Counted from the stretch's first letter, positions 52,092 through 59,593 are shown. The stretch: DNA of 64,000 bases from CAXTKD01 sp964244885 (GCA_964244885.1 CAXTKD010000002.1:186001-250000), one strand, 5' to 3'. The notes: a model not told the origin generated them from the sequence alone. Program-made: numbers and translations.

Positions 52092-52415
52092 TTACCCGTC
52101 CCGCTCCTCGACCAGCAGCTCGACCACCGGCGCCCAGGGGTCGCGCGCCACGCTCAGCACCGACAGCACCCGCCCGCGCCAGCGCAGCCGGCAGCGCAGA
52201 TCCGCCTGAGCCTCGCGCCGCATCCGGACGCGGTAGCGCGGCCGGCTCGTCACCCGCTCGGCCTCCGCCAGCGCCCCGAACCCCTTCGCCGCGACCTCGG
52301 CCCACGCGCTCTCGCCCGCGCCCCAGGCCCCGACCTCGCCGCCGGCGTCATCGCTATCGCCAGCCCAGCGCTCCACCACCACCCGCTCACGCAGGGCGCC
52401 CGCCACCTCCGCCAT
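52092..52415 (-). CDS. GTA head-tail stopper (g7-like)
   Basis: A 107-residue protein of the head-completion type: ALRERVVVERWAGDSDDAGG, then RYRVRMRREAQADLRCRLRW and RVLSVLSVARDPWAPVVELL, the HK97-like head-tail adaptor pattern. ATG at 52415 has GAGG upstream. Confidence 0.85.
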   Translation of the reverse strand: MAEVAGALRERVVVERWAGDSDDAGGEVGAWGAGESAWAEVAAKGFGALAEAERVTSRPRYRVRMRREAQADLRCRLRWRGRVLSVLSVARDPWAPVVELLVEERDG

Positions 52416-52437
52416 GTCCAACCTCGCTCAAATAAAA

Positions 52438-52469
52438 CCCGTCATCCCGGCGAAAGCCGGGATGACGGG
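52438..52469. repeat. palindromic repeat, family C, terminator-like
   Basis: CCCGTCATCCCGGC-GAAA-GCCGGGATGACGGG is a perfect 14-bp stem with a 4-base loop, followed on the plus strand by ATGTTTTTG. It lies between stopper and connector genes. Confidence 0.85.
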
Positions 52470-52505
52470 ATGTTTTTGGATCAACTCTCTCGCCCCGCGA
52501 GAGAG

Positions 52506-53039
52506 TTACCCCAGCCGCATCCGCCGCCACGGCCGCCACAGCACCGCGACCGCCGCCGGCGGCCCGCCGTCGCCGGGTTCGTCGCGATAGGCATGCAGAT
52601 GCGCCGCCAGCCGCAGCACGCCGTGCCGCAGCGCCTCCGGCACGCCGTTCCACTCCGCCGCGAGTCCCGCGCGATACGCCACCCGCGCCCGGCTCACCCC
52701 AGGTGCCGCCACCCGCACCCAACCGTCGCCATTGGCGTCGATATCGGCGCTCCACTCCTCCGCCAGCACCGCCACCGCCGACCCGTCGAGCGCCACTCCC
52801 TCGACCCCGTCGATCCCGACGACCGGAGTCCCCGAAAGCCGCCGCCACTCCCCATCCGCCGCGACCTCTTCGGTCGCGGCGCGGCGCAGCAGCATCCGCC
52901 CGGTGAACGCCTCGCACAGCCCCGCCGCCGTCCGCACGAGTCCCGCGATCAGCGCGTCCTCGCCGTCATGCTCGACGCGCAGGAACGCCTTGGCCTCGGC
53001 CAGGCTGACCGGCGCCGCGTCCGCGATGTCCGCCGCCAT
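52506..53039 (-). CDS. GTA head-tail connector (g6-like)
   Basis: A 177-residue helical connector: APVSLAEAKAFLRVEHDGED, LIAGLVRTAAGLCEAFTGRM and WNGVPEALRHGVLRLAAHLH are the gp6-like adaptor pattern. ATG at 53039 overlaps the fibre adaptor stop (ATGA). Confidence 0.88.
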   Translation of the reverse strand: MAADIADAAPVSLAEAKAFLRVEHDGEDALIAGLVRTAAGLCEAFTGRMLLRRAATEEVAADGEWRRLSGTPVVGIDGVEGVALDGSAVAVLAEEWSADIDANGDGWVRVAAPGVSRARVAYRAGLAAEWNGVPEALRHGVLRLAAHLHAYRDEPGDGGPPAAVAVLWRPWRRMRLG

Positions 53040-53314
53040 CACCGCGCCTCGATCCGCACGGTCAGCGACCGCGAATCCTGCCGCCCGTCGGAGAGCGTGA
53101 CATGGTTGGTGACGCGATACACCCGCCCCGCCAGCCCGCCCTCCAGCGTCGCCGCCGTCCGCGTCGCCGAGGTCGCGTCGGCGACCACGGCCACCCCGCC
53201 CTCGGGCGCGACGCTCCACGCGCTCGCCGTCACCGTGTTCCCGTCGAGATACCCCGCCGCCCAGTCGACCGAATAATCGACCGTGGCGCGCGGGTCCTTA
53301 AGATAGCTGCCCAT
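53039..53314 (-). CDS. phage fibre-tail adaptor-like protein
   Basis: A 91-residue beta-rich protein: SYLKDPRATVDYSVDWAAGY, TASAWSVAPEGGVAV, TLEGGLAGRVYRVTNHVTLS then SRSLTVRIE. This matches small adaptor proteins found next to tail fibres in phages. It is not part of the canonical R. capsulatus GTA set. It belongs to a cassette of four genes between capsid and connector. Confidence 0.75.
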   Translation of the reverse strand: MGSYLKDPRATVDYSVDWAAGYLDGNTVTASAWSVAPEGGVAVVADATSATRTAATLEGGLAGRVYRVTNHVTLSDGRQDSRSLTVRIEAR

Positions 53315-53333
53315 GATTGTCCTCGCTTGAAAT

Positions 53334-53465
53334 TCCCTCGCCCGCTTGCGGGAGAGGGCGACTCGCGGCAGCGAGCGGGGTGAGGGAAACCGCTGAGTCC
53401 GGCGCTGCTCGCGCTGTCGCGCCACGCCCCTCACCCCAACCCTCTCCCGCAAGCGGGAGAGGGAG
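53334..53465. repeat. palindromic repeat, family B
   Basis: CCCTCGCCCGCTTGCGGGAG at 53335 and the inverse CTCTCCCGCAAGCGGGAGAG near 53463 flank a GCGAGCGGGGTGAGGG segment. It lies between the fibre adaptor and the 123-residue gene. Confidence 0.85.
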
Positions 53466-53837
53466 TTAAGCCGGCGCCCCGATCTCCACGTCCCAGGCCG
53501 CGATGTTCACCGTGCCGCCCAGGCTCAGCCCCTGCGACGGGCACGTCGTGACGTAGAGCAGCCGCGACCCCGCGCTATCGAGCAGCGCGACATGCGTCGC
53601 CGTCCCGCCCGCGGTGACCGACAGCCCGGCCTTCGCCGCCACCGCCACCTTCCGCCCCGACACGTCGCCGGCGCCCAGCGTGAAGTCCCCGCTCGCCATC
53701 GTCGCTTCCGCCAGCTTCCCCGAATTCGCCGCCGCATAATCCGCCGGTTGCGCCGCCAGCGCGACCATCCGCGTCGCATTGCTGCGGATCACCGCCAGCG
53801 CCCCGTCCAGCACGTCGCCGTGCACCGCCTTACCCAT
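53466..53837 (-). CDS. phage structural-like protein of unknown role
   Basis: A 123-residue protein (MGKAVHGDVLDGALAVIRSN, TRMVALAAQPADYAAANSGK, then RLLYVTTCPSQGLSLGGTVN and AAWDVEIG). The pattern is known from minor structural proteins next to phage fibres. Its stop is close to the repeat; its start overlaps the fibre-like gene by 8 bp. Confidence 0.7.
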   Translation of the reverse strand: MGKAVHGDVLDGALAVIRSNATRMVALAAQPADYAAANSGKLAEATMASGDFTLGAGDVSGRKVAVAAKAGLSVTAGGTATHVALLDSAGSRLLYVTTCPSQGLSLGGTVNIAAWDVEIGAPA

Positions 53838-54696
53838 GATGAATCCCCTCTTCCCGCCTATCCCCGCCGATCCGCTCGACCAGCCCGCCGCTACCGACGC
53901 GCATCGCGATCCCGGCGCCGGGCGGCGACAAGGTCGCGACCACCGCCGCCCCGTCGCTGCTCACCGCATGCGCCCCATCCGACGGCGCCAGCCCGCCCAG
54001 CCAGCCGACCGCGCCCGAATCGCTCGAAACCCCGTGCGCCCCGTCGCCCGGCGCCAGCGCGTAGCTCACGCCCACCGCGCTCGCGTCGGAGCTCGAACCA
54101 TGCGTCCCGTCCGCCGGCGCCACGCCCCACGCGATCGTGTCCGCCGTGACGCTGTCGATCCGCCCGTTCAGTCGGCACACCAGTCCGGCATAGCCCGCGC
54201 CCGCAATCGAGCTGTCGCTCACCGCGATCTGCTGCGCGCCGTTCCACAGCCCGATCAGCTCCTGGCCGTTGACCCGGAGCTCGACGGTGCAGTCGGTGTC
54301 GACCGGATAGCTCAGCGTCACCGCCGCCAGGGTCGTCGACGCCGCCGCGGCGACCCGCTTCTGCAGGATCAGCTGGCTGCCGTTGTGATAGAGCGCATAG
54401 CGGCTGTCCGCGCCGCTCGTCGTCTGCAGCCGCGCCGCGACCCCGGTGAAGCTCTCGTTCGCCGTCGTCGTCGTCCGCCGCACCGTCGCCGCGACGCCCA
54501 TGTTCGCCGTCGACGTGCCGTTGTTGTAATAGACCGACGTGGTCGCGGCATCGCCGCCCCGCGCCCGCCCTTCCGCCGCCAGCACGGTCATCGTCGGGGT
54601 CGAGAACAGCACCCAAGTCCCGCCCGTCCCCGGCGCATGCGCCGACAGCAGCTTGTCGCTCGCCTCGGTCAGCGTGTCGGACAGGAAGCGCGTCAT
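53830..54696 (-). CDS. fibre-like protein with C-terminal repeats
   Basis: A 288-residue protein. The first 190 residues are beta-rich with a lectin-like fold pattern (LYHNGSQLILQKRVAA, CTVELRVNGQELIGLWNGAQ, AGYAGLVCRLNGRIDSV). The C-terminal part has three copies of about 25 residues beginning VAPADGTHGSSSDASAVG, then LAPGDGAHGVSSDSGAVG and LAPSDGAHAVSSDGAAVV. Such repeated DG-rich units and lectin folds are usual in fibres and receptor-binding proteins. Confidence 0.72.
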   Translation of the reverse strand: MTRFLSDTLTEASDKLLSAHAPGTGGTWVLFSTPTMTVLAAEGRARGGDAATTSVYYNNGTSTANMGVAATVRRTTTTANESFTGVAARLQTTSGADSRYALYHNGSQLILQKRVAAAASTTLAAVTLSYPVDTDCTVELRVNGQELIGLWNGAQQIAVSDSSIAGAGYAGLVCRLNGRIDSVTADTIAWGVAPADGTHGSSSDASAVGVSYALAPGDGAHGVSSDSGAVGWLGGLAPSDGAHAVSSDGAAVVATLSPPGAGIAMRVGSGGLVERIGGDRREEGIHHG

Positions 54697-54950
54697 GCCC
54701 GCGCCGCCCGCACCGCCGCGATCAGCGCCGATGCCGCCTCCGCGCTGACCTCGACGATCCGCGCGTCCCCGGCGATCGCCAGCGCCTCCGCCTCATCGGG
54801 CGAAGCCTCGACGATCATCGTCCCCGCCGGCCGCCCGCCATCGACCCGGCAGTCGAACCCCGCCCAGTCGCTCACATACTGGGCGATCGCCGGCACGCAC
54901 GGATCGCCGTCGCTCCCCGTGCCCACGAGGTCGCAAAGATAGAATGGCAT
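54693..54950 (-). CDS. small protein of the fibre cassette
   Basis: An 85-residue protein (MPFYLCDLVGTGSDGDPCVP, then YVSDWAGFDCRVDGGRPAGT and an Ala-rich helix). Function unknown. It lies between the capsid and the fibre-like gene and overlaps the latter by 4 bp. Confidence 0.6.
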   Translation of the reverse strand: MPFYLCDLVGTGSDGDPCVPAIAQYVSDWAGFDCRVDGGRPAGTMIVEASPDEAEALAIAGDARIVEVSAEAASALIAAVRAARA

Positions 54951-54975
54951 CGCGGAGCCTTTCGCCCAGCTCAGA

Positions 54976-55065
54976 CCCCACCCCAACCCCTCCCCTGAAG
55001 GAGAGGGGCGAGGGTCAGCACGGGCCGGAAAGCCCCTCTCCTTCAGGGGAGGGGTTGGGGTGGGG
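54976..55065. repeat. palindromic repeat, family A
   Basis: CCCCACCCCAACCCCTCCCC faces GGGGAGGGGTTGGGGTGGGG; arms are near-perfect. It lies between the capsid and the 85-residue gene. The flank CCCAGCTCAGA matches that of the copy at 51981. Confidence 0.9.
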
Positions 55066-55112
55066 AGCAGCGCCGGGCGCCAAGCACCAGCGCCGCCGCC
55101 CCGCATGCGGCG

Positions 55113-56276
55113 CTAGCTCGCCGCGAACTTCAGCAGCTTGATCGCCTGGCTGTCCGCCACCGCGCCGCCGACCCGCTTGGTCGCATAGAAATGCACGAAC
55201 GGCTTGTTGCTGAACGGGTCGCGCAAAATCCGCACCCCCGACCGCTCGGCGATCACATACCCGGCCTTGAAGTTGCCGAACGCCACCGAATAGCTGTTCG
55301 CCGCGACGTCCGGCATGTCCTCCGCCTCGACCACCGGATAGCCGAGCAGCGTCGCCGCCTGCCCTTCCGCCAGCCCCGGCCGCCACAGATAGCCGCCGTC
55401 CGCGTCCTTGAACTTCCGGATCCTGCCGAGCGTCGCCGAATTCATCACGAAGCACGCCCCCTGCCGGTAGGCCGGCCGCAGCGTGTGAATGAGGTCGACC
55501 AGCCCGTCCCCCGGATTGCTCGCCGCGAAGCCGCCCGCCGCACCCGTCGGCAGGTACTGCAGCGTCCCGAACGCGCGGACCGCGTCCCCCGTCGCCGCCA
55601 CCGGCGCCGACAGGAACCCCTTCGGCCGGTTGGTGCCGTTGCCGCTGACGAACGCCAGCCCTTCCGCCTTGGCGAAGTCCTGCGCGATCTCGCCCGCCAG
55701 CCAGCCCTCGACGTCGAAGCCCGCGTCGTCGAGCATCGCCTGGCTCGCCGCCGGGTTGGCGTAGAGCTCGCCCATCGGCGGCGCGATCTCGGCGAAGTCG
55801 GGCGTGTCGGTTTCGGCGCGGCTCGCGATCTCGCTCGCCCAGCCGCTCGCGAACCCGCCCGTCGCCACCAGCTTGCGATAGTTCGCCGAGCCGACATTCA
55901 CCACATTGGCGATCCGCCGGATCGGCGAGATGTCGCGCAGCACGGTGTCGATCCGGCGGTCGAGCTCATCCGGCACCGCATAGCCGCCGTCCGCCGCGCT
56001 CGCGCCATTGAGGCTCTTGAGGCTCACCCCCGCCTCCGAGCCTTTGCGCAAATAGCGATCCACGAACGCCTTGCGCTCGCCGTCATCCTCCCCGCGCTCC
56101 AACCCCGCCCGGCTCCCCGGCCGAGCCATCGCCGCGACCTGACGGGCAAGGACCGCCACCTCGGTTTTCAGTTCCCCCAGAGCCCGTTCGTCCTGAGCCT
56201 GTCGAAGGACGTCCGCACCGCCCTCCTCGAACACGCTCTCCAGCTCATCCGCCTTCACTTCATAGTTCATGCTCAT
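55113..56276 (-). CDS. GTA major capsid protein (g5-like, HK97 fold)
   Basis: A 387-residue HK97-type capsid protein. The N-terminal delta domain is a coiled coil (ALGELKTEVAVLARQVAAMA), and the shell domain starts near GYAVPDELDRRIDTVLRDIS, with NGTNRPKGFLSA and ERSGVRILRDPFSNKPFVHF typical of the fold. Residues 23-31 (VLRQAQDER) are encoded by a half unit of the family D repeat at 56186-56210. The repeat therefore lies in the part that is cleaved off during maturation. The protease lies upstream. Confidence 0.93.
   Translation of the reverse strand: MSMNYEVKADELESVFEEGGADVLRQAQDERALGELKTEVAVLARQVAAMARPGSRAGLERGEDDGERKAFVDRYLRKGSEAGVSLKSLNGASAADGGYAVPDELDRRIDTVLRDISPIRRIANVVNVGSANYRKLVATGGFASGWASEIASRAETDTPDFAEIAPPMGELYANPAASQAMLDDAGFDVEGWLAGEIAQDFAKAEGLAFVSGNGTNRPKGFLSAPVAATGDAVRAFGTLQYLPTGAAGGFAASNPGDGLVDLIHTLRPAYRQGACFVMNSATLGRIRKFKDADGGYLWRPGLAEGQAATLLGYPVVEAEDMPDVAANSYSVAFGNFKAGYVIAERSGVRILRDPFSNKPFVHFYATKRVGGAVADSQAIKLLKFAAS
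56186..56210. repeat. half unit of family D repeat inside the capsid gene
   Basis: GTTCGTCCTGAGCCTGTCGA and the next GGAC are the same as the 3' half of the element at 29067-29151, here in reverse, and translated in the capsid N-terminus. Confidence 0.85.
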
Positions 56277-56298
56277 TCCCCTCCACCAAAATGAAAAA

Positions 56299-56351
56299 CC
56301 CTCCCCCTGCCGGGGGAGGGCGACTCGCCCTCAGGCGAGCGGGGAGAGGGG
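56299..56351. repeat. palindromic repeat, family B, at the protease 3' end
   Basis: CCCTCCCCCTGCCGGGGGAG and the GACTCGCC/GGCGAGC dyad match the unit at 62822. It supplies the last six residues (PLSPLA) and stop codon of the prohead protease. Confidence 0.85.
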
Positions 56352-56747
56352 CTCTTGCTCCGTCTCCGCCCACCCCAGAACCCGCGCCAGCCGCTGCATC
56401 GGGAAGGTCACCAGCGACACCTCGATCAGCTCGACCGCCAGCAGCTCGCGCCCCAGCCGCCCCGCCTTCGCGCGCTTCACCCGATAGCCGATCGACAGCC
56501 CGTCGAGCGCCTTCGCCCGCACCAGCGCCCGGGCGTCCCCGCCCCGCCGCGTCCCCGCGATCCGCGCCACCACGCGCAGCCCCCGCGCATCCTCGCCCAG
56601 GCTCTCGATCACCCCGACCGGCTCGCTGCCCTCATGCTGCCAAAGCAGCGGCAGCCCGGCGCCCGCGCCGGCGAACGCCCCCCGCCGCACCACGTCCCGC
56701 CCCGCGTCCGCCACATCGAACACGCTCGCATAGCCCGCGATCCGCAT
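56331..56747 (-). CDS. GTA prohead protease (g4-like, HK97 family)
   Basis: A 138-residue serine protease: GYASVFDVADAGRDVVRRGA, PLLWQHEGSEPVGVIESLGE (His and context) and AKALDGLSIGYRVKRAKAGR (Ser). ELIEVSLVTFPM is the conserved C-terminal strand. Its natural C-terminus is replaced: the final PLSPLA is encoded by the family B repeat. Confidence 0.92.
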   Translation of the reverse strand: MRIAGYASVFDVADAGRDVVRRGAFAGAGAGLPLLWQHEGSEPVGVIESLGEDARGLRVVARIAGTRRGGDARALVRAKALDGLSIGYRVKRAKAGRLGRELLAVELIEVSLVTFPMQRLARVLGWAETEQEPLSPLA

Positions 56748-56807
56748 GTCTCGCCTCCCTCCCCACCCACACCACCGTCACCCCCGCGAGAAGAAACGAG
56801 GCGGCGG

Positions 56808-57110
56808 TTAATCCATCAGCCCCCTCAGCCCGAGCTTCACCGCCAACCCCATCACCAGCAGCGCCAGAACCCCGCGCACCACCCACGCCACCAAGGCCCC
56901 GCGCGCGCTCTTCTTCGCGTCGCGCCACGCCCCCAGCAGCTCGCGCAGCGCCGCCACGTCCGCTCCCGCCGTCGCGTCGCTCAGGCCAACCCGCACCAAG
57001 GCCCGGCTCGCCCCCGCCTCGCTCGCCTCCTCGACCAGCGCGCGCAGCGTCAGCACCCGCGCGCCCTCCCCTTCCGCCTGGGCGATCAGCCCGGCCAGCA
57101 TCTCGCTCAT
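56808..57110 (-). CDS. DUF6127-like GTA-associated membrane protein
   Basis: A 100-residue protein. An N-terminal charged helix (MLAGLIAQAEGEGARVLTLR) and WRDAKKSARGALVAWVVRGV precede one membrane helix (VLALLVMGLAVKLGLRGL). The family is known next to portal and protease genes of sphingomonad GTAs. It is divergent from the first PEP-CTERM gene. Confidence 0.7.
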   Translation of the reverse strand: MSEMLAGLIAQAEGEGARVLTLRALVEEASEAGASRALVRVGLSDATAGADVAALRELLGAWRDAKKSARGALVAWVVRGVLALLVMGLAVKLGLRGLMD

Positions 57111-57124
57111 CTCGCTCTCCCCAA

Positions 57125-57143
57125 GAGTCGGAAAATCTTACAG
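57125..57143 (+). promoter_or_regulatory. upstream activator site 1 of the PEP-CTERM genes
   Basis: GAGTCGGAAAATCTTACAG, one of four near-identical sites (57125, 58571, 59466, 61327), each exactly 83 bp before the -24 GG of a sigma-54 promoter. The core is a partial dyad (GT..GAA.TTC..AC), consistent with a dimeric enhancer-binding protein. Confidence 0.8.
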
Positions 57144-57205
57144 TTCGTCGATATTTCGCGGGCGCTCACGGCGAGAAAAGCCGCTGTTCCCGCCAATTCC
57201 GGCGC

Positions 57206-57222
57206 TTGGCACGGCCCATGCG
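57206..57222 (+). promoter_or_regulatory. sigma-54 promoter 1
   Basis: TTGGCACGGCCCATGCG has -24 GG (57208-57209) and -12 GC (57220-57221) separated by 10 bp, as required by RpoN (TGGCACG-N4-TTGC). It lies 40 bp upstream of the PEP-CTERM gene start. Confidence 0.85.
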
Positions 57223-57261
57223 TGGGATGGCCCGATCGCCATTTTTCGCTGGAGCCGTCCC

Positions 57262-57843
57262 ATGACCAAGTTCGCATCAACCGTCGCCATCGCCGCGGCT
57301 CTCATCGCCGCCGCCGCGCCCGCCGTCGCGACGACGATCGACTTCGAGGGCGTCTCGGGCGACGTCGGCGAGGCCTACGCCGCGCAGGGCGTCCACTTCG
57401 CCAACACCATCGCCGGCGTCTTCGGCGCCTATCCGGGCTCGTCGGGCATCACTCAGGTCTATTCGGGCAACGGCGGCACCGCCCCGGGGCCGGCGACCGC
57501 GATGGTCGCCTCGTTCGACTTTGACGTCACCAACGTCTCGATCACCGGCATCGACATCGGCCAGGCCGGCATGCAGCTCAGCAGCTACGACGTGGGCGGC
57601 AGCCTGCTGTCGACGCAGACGTTCTACGGCACGGGCATCGGCGTCGGCACCTTCCACACCCTGACCCTGACCGATACCGGCATCCGCTCGGTCCAATTCT
57701 CGCAGGCCAATCCGTGCTGCGGCGACGGCGCGATCTTCGATACGCTGACCTTCGACGCCGACGAGGTTCCCGAGCCCGCGATGCTCGGCCTGTTCGGTCT
57801 CGGCGCCATCGGCCTCGGCCTGTCGCGCCGCCGCCGCGGCTGA
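57262..57843 (+). CDS. PEP-CTERM sorted exported protein 1
   Basis: A 193-residue protein with an N-terminal signal peptide (MTKFASTVAIAAALIAAAAP) and a C-terminal sorting signal VPEPAMLGLFGLGAIGLGLS plus RRRR. The exosortase recognises this tail, cleaves it and delivers the protein to the surface or extracellular matrix. The mature part (TIDFEGVSGDVGEAYAAQGV, then NPCCGDGAIFDTLTFD) is beta-rich. It is transcribed against the GTA operon from its own sigma-54 promoter. Confidence 0.9.
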   Translation: MTKFASTVAIAAALIAAAAPAVATTIDFEGVSGDVGEAYAAQGVHFANTIAGVFGAYPGSSGITQVYSGNGGTAPGPATAMVASFDFDVTNVSITGIDIGQAGMQLSSYDVGGSLLSTQTFYGTGIGVGTFHTLTLTDTGIRSVQFSQANPCCGDGAIFDTLTFDADEVPEPAMLGLFGLGAIGLGLSRRRRG

Positions 57844-57867
57844 ATCGCCGTCGCCAATTTCCGCGGC

Positions 57868-57883
57868 TGGCAAGCCTTGTGCC
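57868..57883 (+). promoter_or_regulatory. possible weak sigma-54 promoter before the second PEP-CTERM gene
   Basis: TGGCAAGCCTTGTGCC has GG (57869-57870) and GC (57881-57882) with the right 10-bp spacing but a mismatch in the -24 box. No upstream activator site lies 83 bp before it, so the gene may be read mostly from the first promoter. Confidence 0.45.
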
Positions 57884-57922
57884 TGAATCCCGTCGACCCT
57901 GTCTCCACCGGAGTTCCAGACC

Positions 57923-58501
57923 ATGAACAAGCTTCTTCTCGTCACCGCGCTGGTCGCCTTCGGCGCCGCCTCTGCGGTCCAGGCCACGCCGGTCACCTCC
58001 AACGTCTTCAGCGCCGGCCAGATCTCCTTCAACCCGTCGGGCGCTGGCGCCGCCGCCACGGTCAGCGGCAACGGCATCACCCTGTCGGGCGGCCAGAACT
58101 ATGGCGGCGCCGCCTACGGCCTTGACATGTCGTATCTGGACGTGCCCGGCGCCATCCACATCACCTTCTCGACGGCGATGTCGGGCTTCGGCTTCGATTT
58201 CACCGCGAACAACGTCGACGTGATCCTGTCGGCCTACGACATCACCAACACGCTTCTCGAAACCTATATCTTCCCGACCGCCGGCCTGCCGGCGCCGCAG
58301 GGCTTTCCCACCGGCTACGCGGGCTTCAACGGCCTCAGCGGCGTGACCAGCGCCGTCGTCTCGACCGCCCTCACCGGCGTCACCGGCTCGATCTTCATCG
58401 GCACGGTCAACGCCGATGCGGACGTGCCCGAGCCCGCGATGCTCGGCCTGTTCGGCATGGGCGCCCTCGCCCTCGGCCTGGCGCGCCGCCGCCGCGGCTG
58501 A
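57923..58501 (+). CDS. PEP-CTERM sorted exported protein 2
   Basis: A 192-residue protein. Signal peptide MNKLLLVTALVAFGAASAVQ and C-terminal VPEPAMLGLFGMGALALGLA plus RRRR. The mature region has repeated Ser/Thr-rich beta segments (ATVSGNGITLSGGQNYGGAA). It lies 79 bp after the first PEP-CTERM gene and does not show its own full promoter set. Confidence 0.88.
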   Translation: MNKLLLVTALVAFGAASAVQATPVTSNVFSAGQISFNPSGAGAAATVSGNGITLSGGQNYGGAAYGLDMSYLDVPGAIHITFSTAMSGFGFDFTANNVDVILSAYDITNTLLETYIFPTAGLPAPQGFPTGYAGFNGLSGVTSAVVSTALTGVTGSIFIGTVNADADVPEPAMLGLFGMGALALGLARRRRG

Positions 58502-58518
58502 ACGCTGTCGTCACGCTT

Positions 58519-58545
58519 GGGGCCGGGGCAGCGATGCTCCGGCCC
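58519..58545 (+). terminator. probable terminator after PEP-CTERM gene 2
   Basis: GGGGCCGGGGCA-GCGA-TGCTCCGGCCC forms a GC-rich hairpin followed by TTCGC, without a strong T-run. Confidence 0.6.
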
Positions 58546-58570
58546 TTCGCTTGTCCGGCGCACGCTCCCG

Positions 58571-58589
58571 GAGTCGGAAATTCTTACAC
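58571..58589 (+). promoter_or_regulatory. upstream activator site 2
   Basis: GAGTCGGAAATTCTTACAC, matching site 1; 83 bp before the -24 GG at 58654. Confidence 0.8.
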
Positions 58590-58651
58590 TTCTCGAATGG
58601 TTTACGGAACCTGCGCCGGAAGAACGGGCGGAAAGCGCCGCTTTCTCCGTT

Positions 58652-58668
58652 CTGGCACGGCCCATGCA
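58652..58668 (+). promoter_or_regulatory. sigma-54 promoter 2
   Basis: CTGGCACGGCCCATGCA has GG (58654-58655) and GC (58666-58667), 10 bp apart, 42 bp before the third PEP-CTERM gene. Confidence 0.85.
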
Positions 58669-58709
58669 TCGTCGCTGTCGACGCCCATCCGTTTCAGTGG
58701 AGTACCCCA

Positions 58710-59369
58710 ATGAAGAAGCTTCTCCTCGCCGGCCTGCTCGCCTCGGCCATCGCCGCGCCCGCCGCCGCCACCACGATCAGCTACACGATCACCGACATCC
58801 TGCCCTCGGCCGGCTACACCGAGAACAACGTCGGCCAGACCTTCGCCGGCACCGGCTTCGTCGGCGTCTACAGCTTCAACGCCTTCGGCCACCTGCTCGG
58901 CCTCGAGGACAGCTTCTCGCGGGTCAACGCGCAGGTCGGCATCGCCGCTCTCGCCGGCGCCACGATCAACAGCGCCACCATCTCGTTCGACCTGCTCGAC
59001 AACAACGGCGGCAGCGGCACGCTGACCACCACCGCCTACAACAGCAGCGGCGCGCTCGGCTACCAGTTCGCCGTCCCGACCGCCGACTACGGCGCGGTGA
59101 CGGCCACGGTCTCGGGCCAGTCGAACGCCTTCGACGTGACCAGCCTGGTCAGCGCCGCTGTCGGCGCCGGCGAGGATTGGCTCGGCCTCCACATGTCGAA
59201 CACCGGCAGCAACCCGTGGACCTACACCTACAGCGGCTACGGCCGTAACCCGGACTCGGCGCTGTTCCGCCTCACCGTCGACTATGCCGACGCGGTGCCC
59301 GAGCCCGCGATGCTCGGCCTGTTCGGCCTCGGCGCCCTCGGCCTCGGCCTGTCGCGCCGCCGCAAGTAA
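58710..59369 (+). CDS. PEP-CTERM sorted exported protein 3
   Basis: A 219-residue protein, signal peptide MKKLLLAGLLASAIAAPAAA, C-terminal VPEPAMLGLFGLGALGLGLS plus RRRK. The mature part has a lectin-like or jelly-roll pattern (INSATISFDLLDNNGGSG, then EDWLGLHMSNTGSNPWTYTY). It has its own promoter set and terminator. Confidence 0.9.
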   Translation: MKKLLLAGLLASAIAAPAAATTISYTITDILPSAGYTENNVGQTFAGTGFVGVYSFNAFGHLLGLEDSFSRVNAQVGIAALAGATINSATISFDLLDNNGGSGTLTTTAYNSSGALGYQFAVPTADYGAVTATVSGQSNAFDVTSLVSAAVGAGEDWLGLHMSNTGSNPWTYTYSGYGRNPDSALFRLTVDYADAVPEPAMLGLFGLGALGLGLSRRRK

Positions 59370-59413
59370 CCCTCTCCCTTCCGCGAAGCGGTGGAGGGCT
59401 CCTTTCGTCACGC

Positions 59414-59445
59414 AAAAGGGCCGGGGCCAAAACCCCGGCCCTTTT
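59414..59445 (+). terminator. Rho-independent terminator after PEP-CTERM gene 3
   Basis: AAAAGGGCCGGGG-CCAAAA-CCCCGGCCCTTTT is a perfect 13-bp stem. Confidence 0.9.
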
Positions 59446-59465
59446 CGTTCGCCTCGTTCGCTGCC

Positions 59466-59484
59466 GAGTCGAAGAACTTTACAC
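59466..59484 (+). promoter_or_regulatory. upstream activator site 3
   Basis: GAGTCGAAGAACTTTACAC, a slightly diverged copy; 83 bp before the -24 GG at 59549. Confidence 0.75.
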
Positions 59485-59546
59485 TTGGCGCACCGGCCGT
59501 CGCCTTCGCTTTTATCAAAGCATTGAGATCGAGGCGACTTTCCGGA

Positions 59547-59563
59547 CTGGCACGGTCGATGCT
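59547..59563 (+). promoter_or_regulatory. sigma-54 promoter 3
   Basis: CTGGCACGGTCGATGCT has GG (59549-59550) and GC (59561-59562), 10 bp apart, 31 bp before the fourth PEP-CTERM gene. Confidence 0.85.
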
Positions 59564-59593
59564 TCATACCTGCCGCAACCTGAGGAAACGCCA

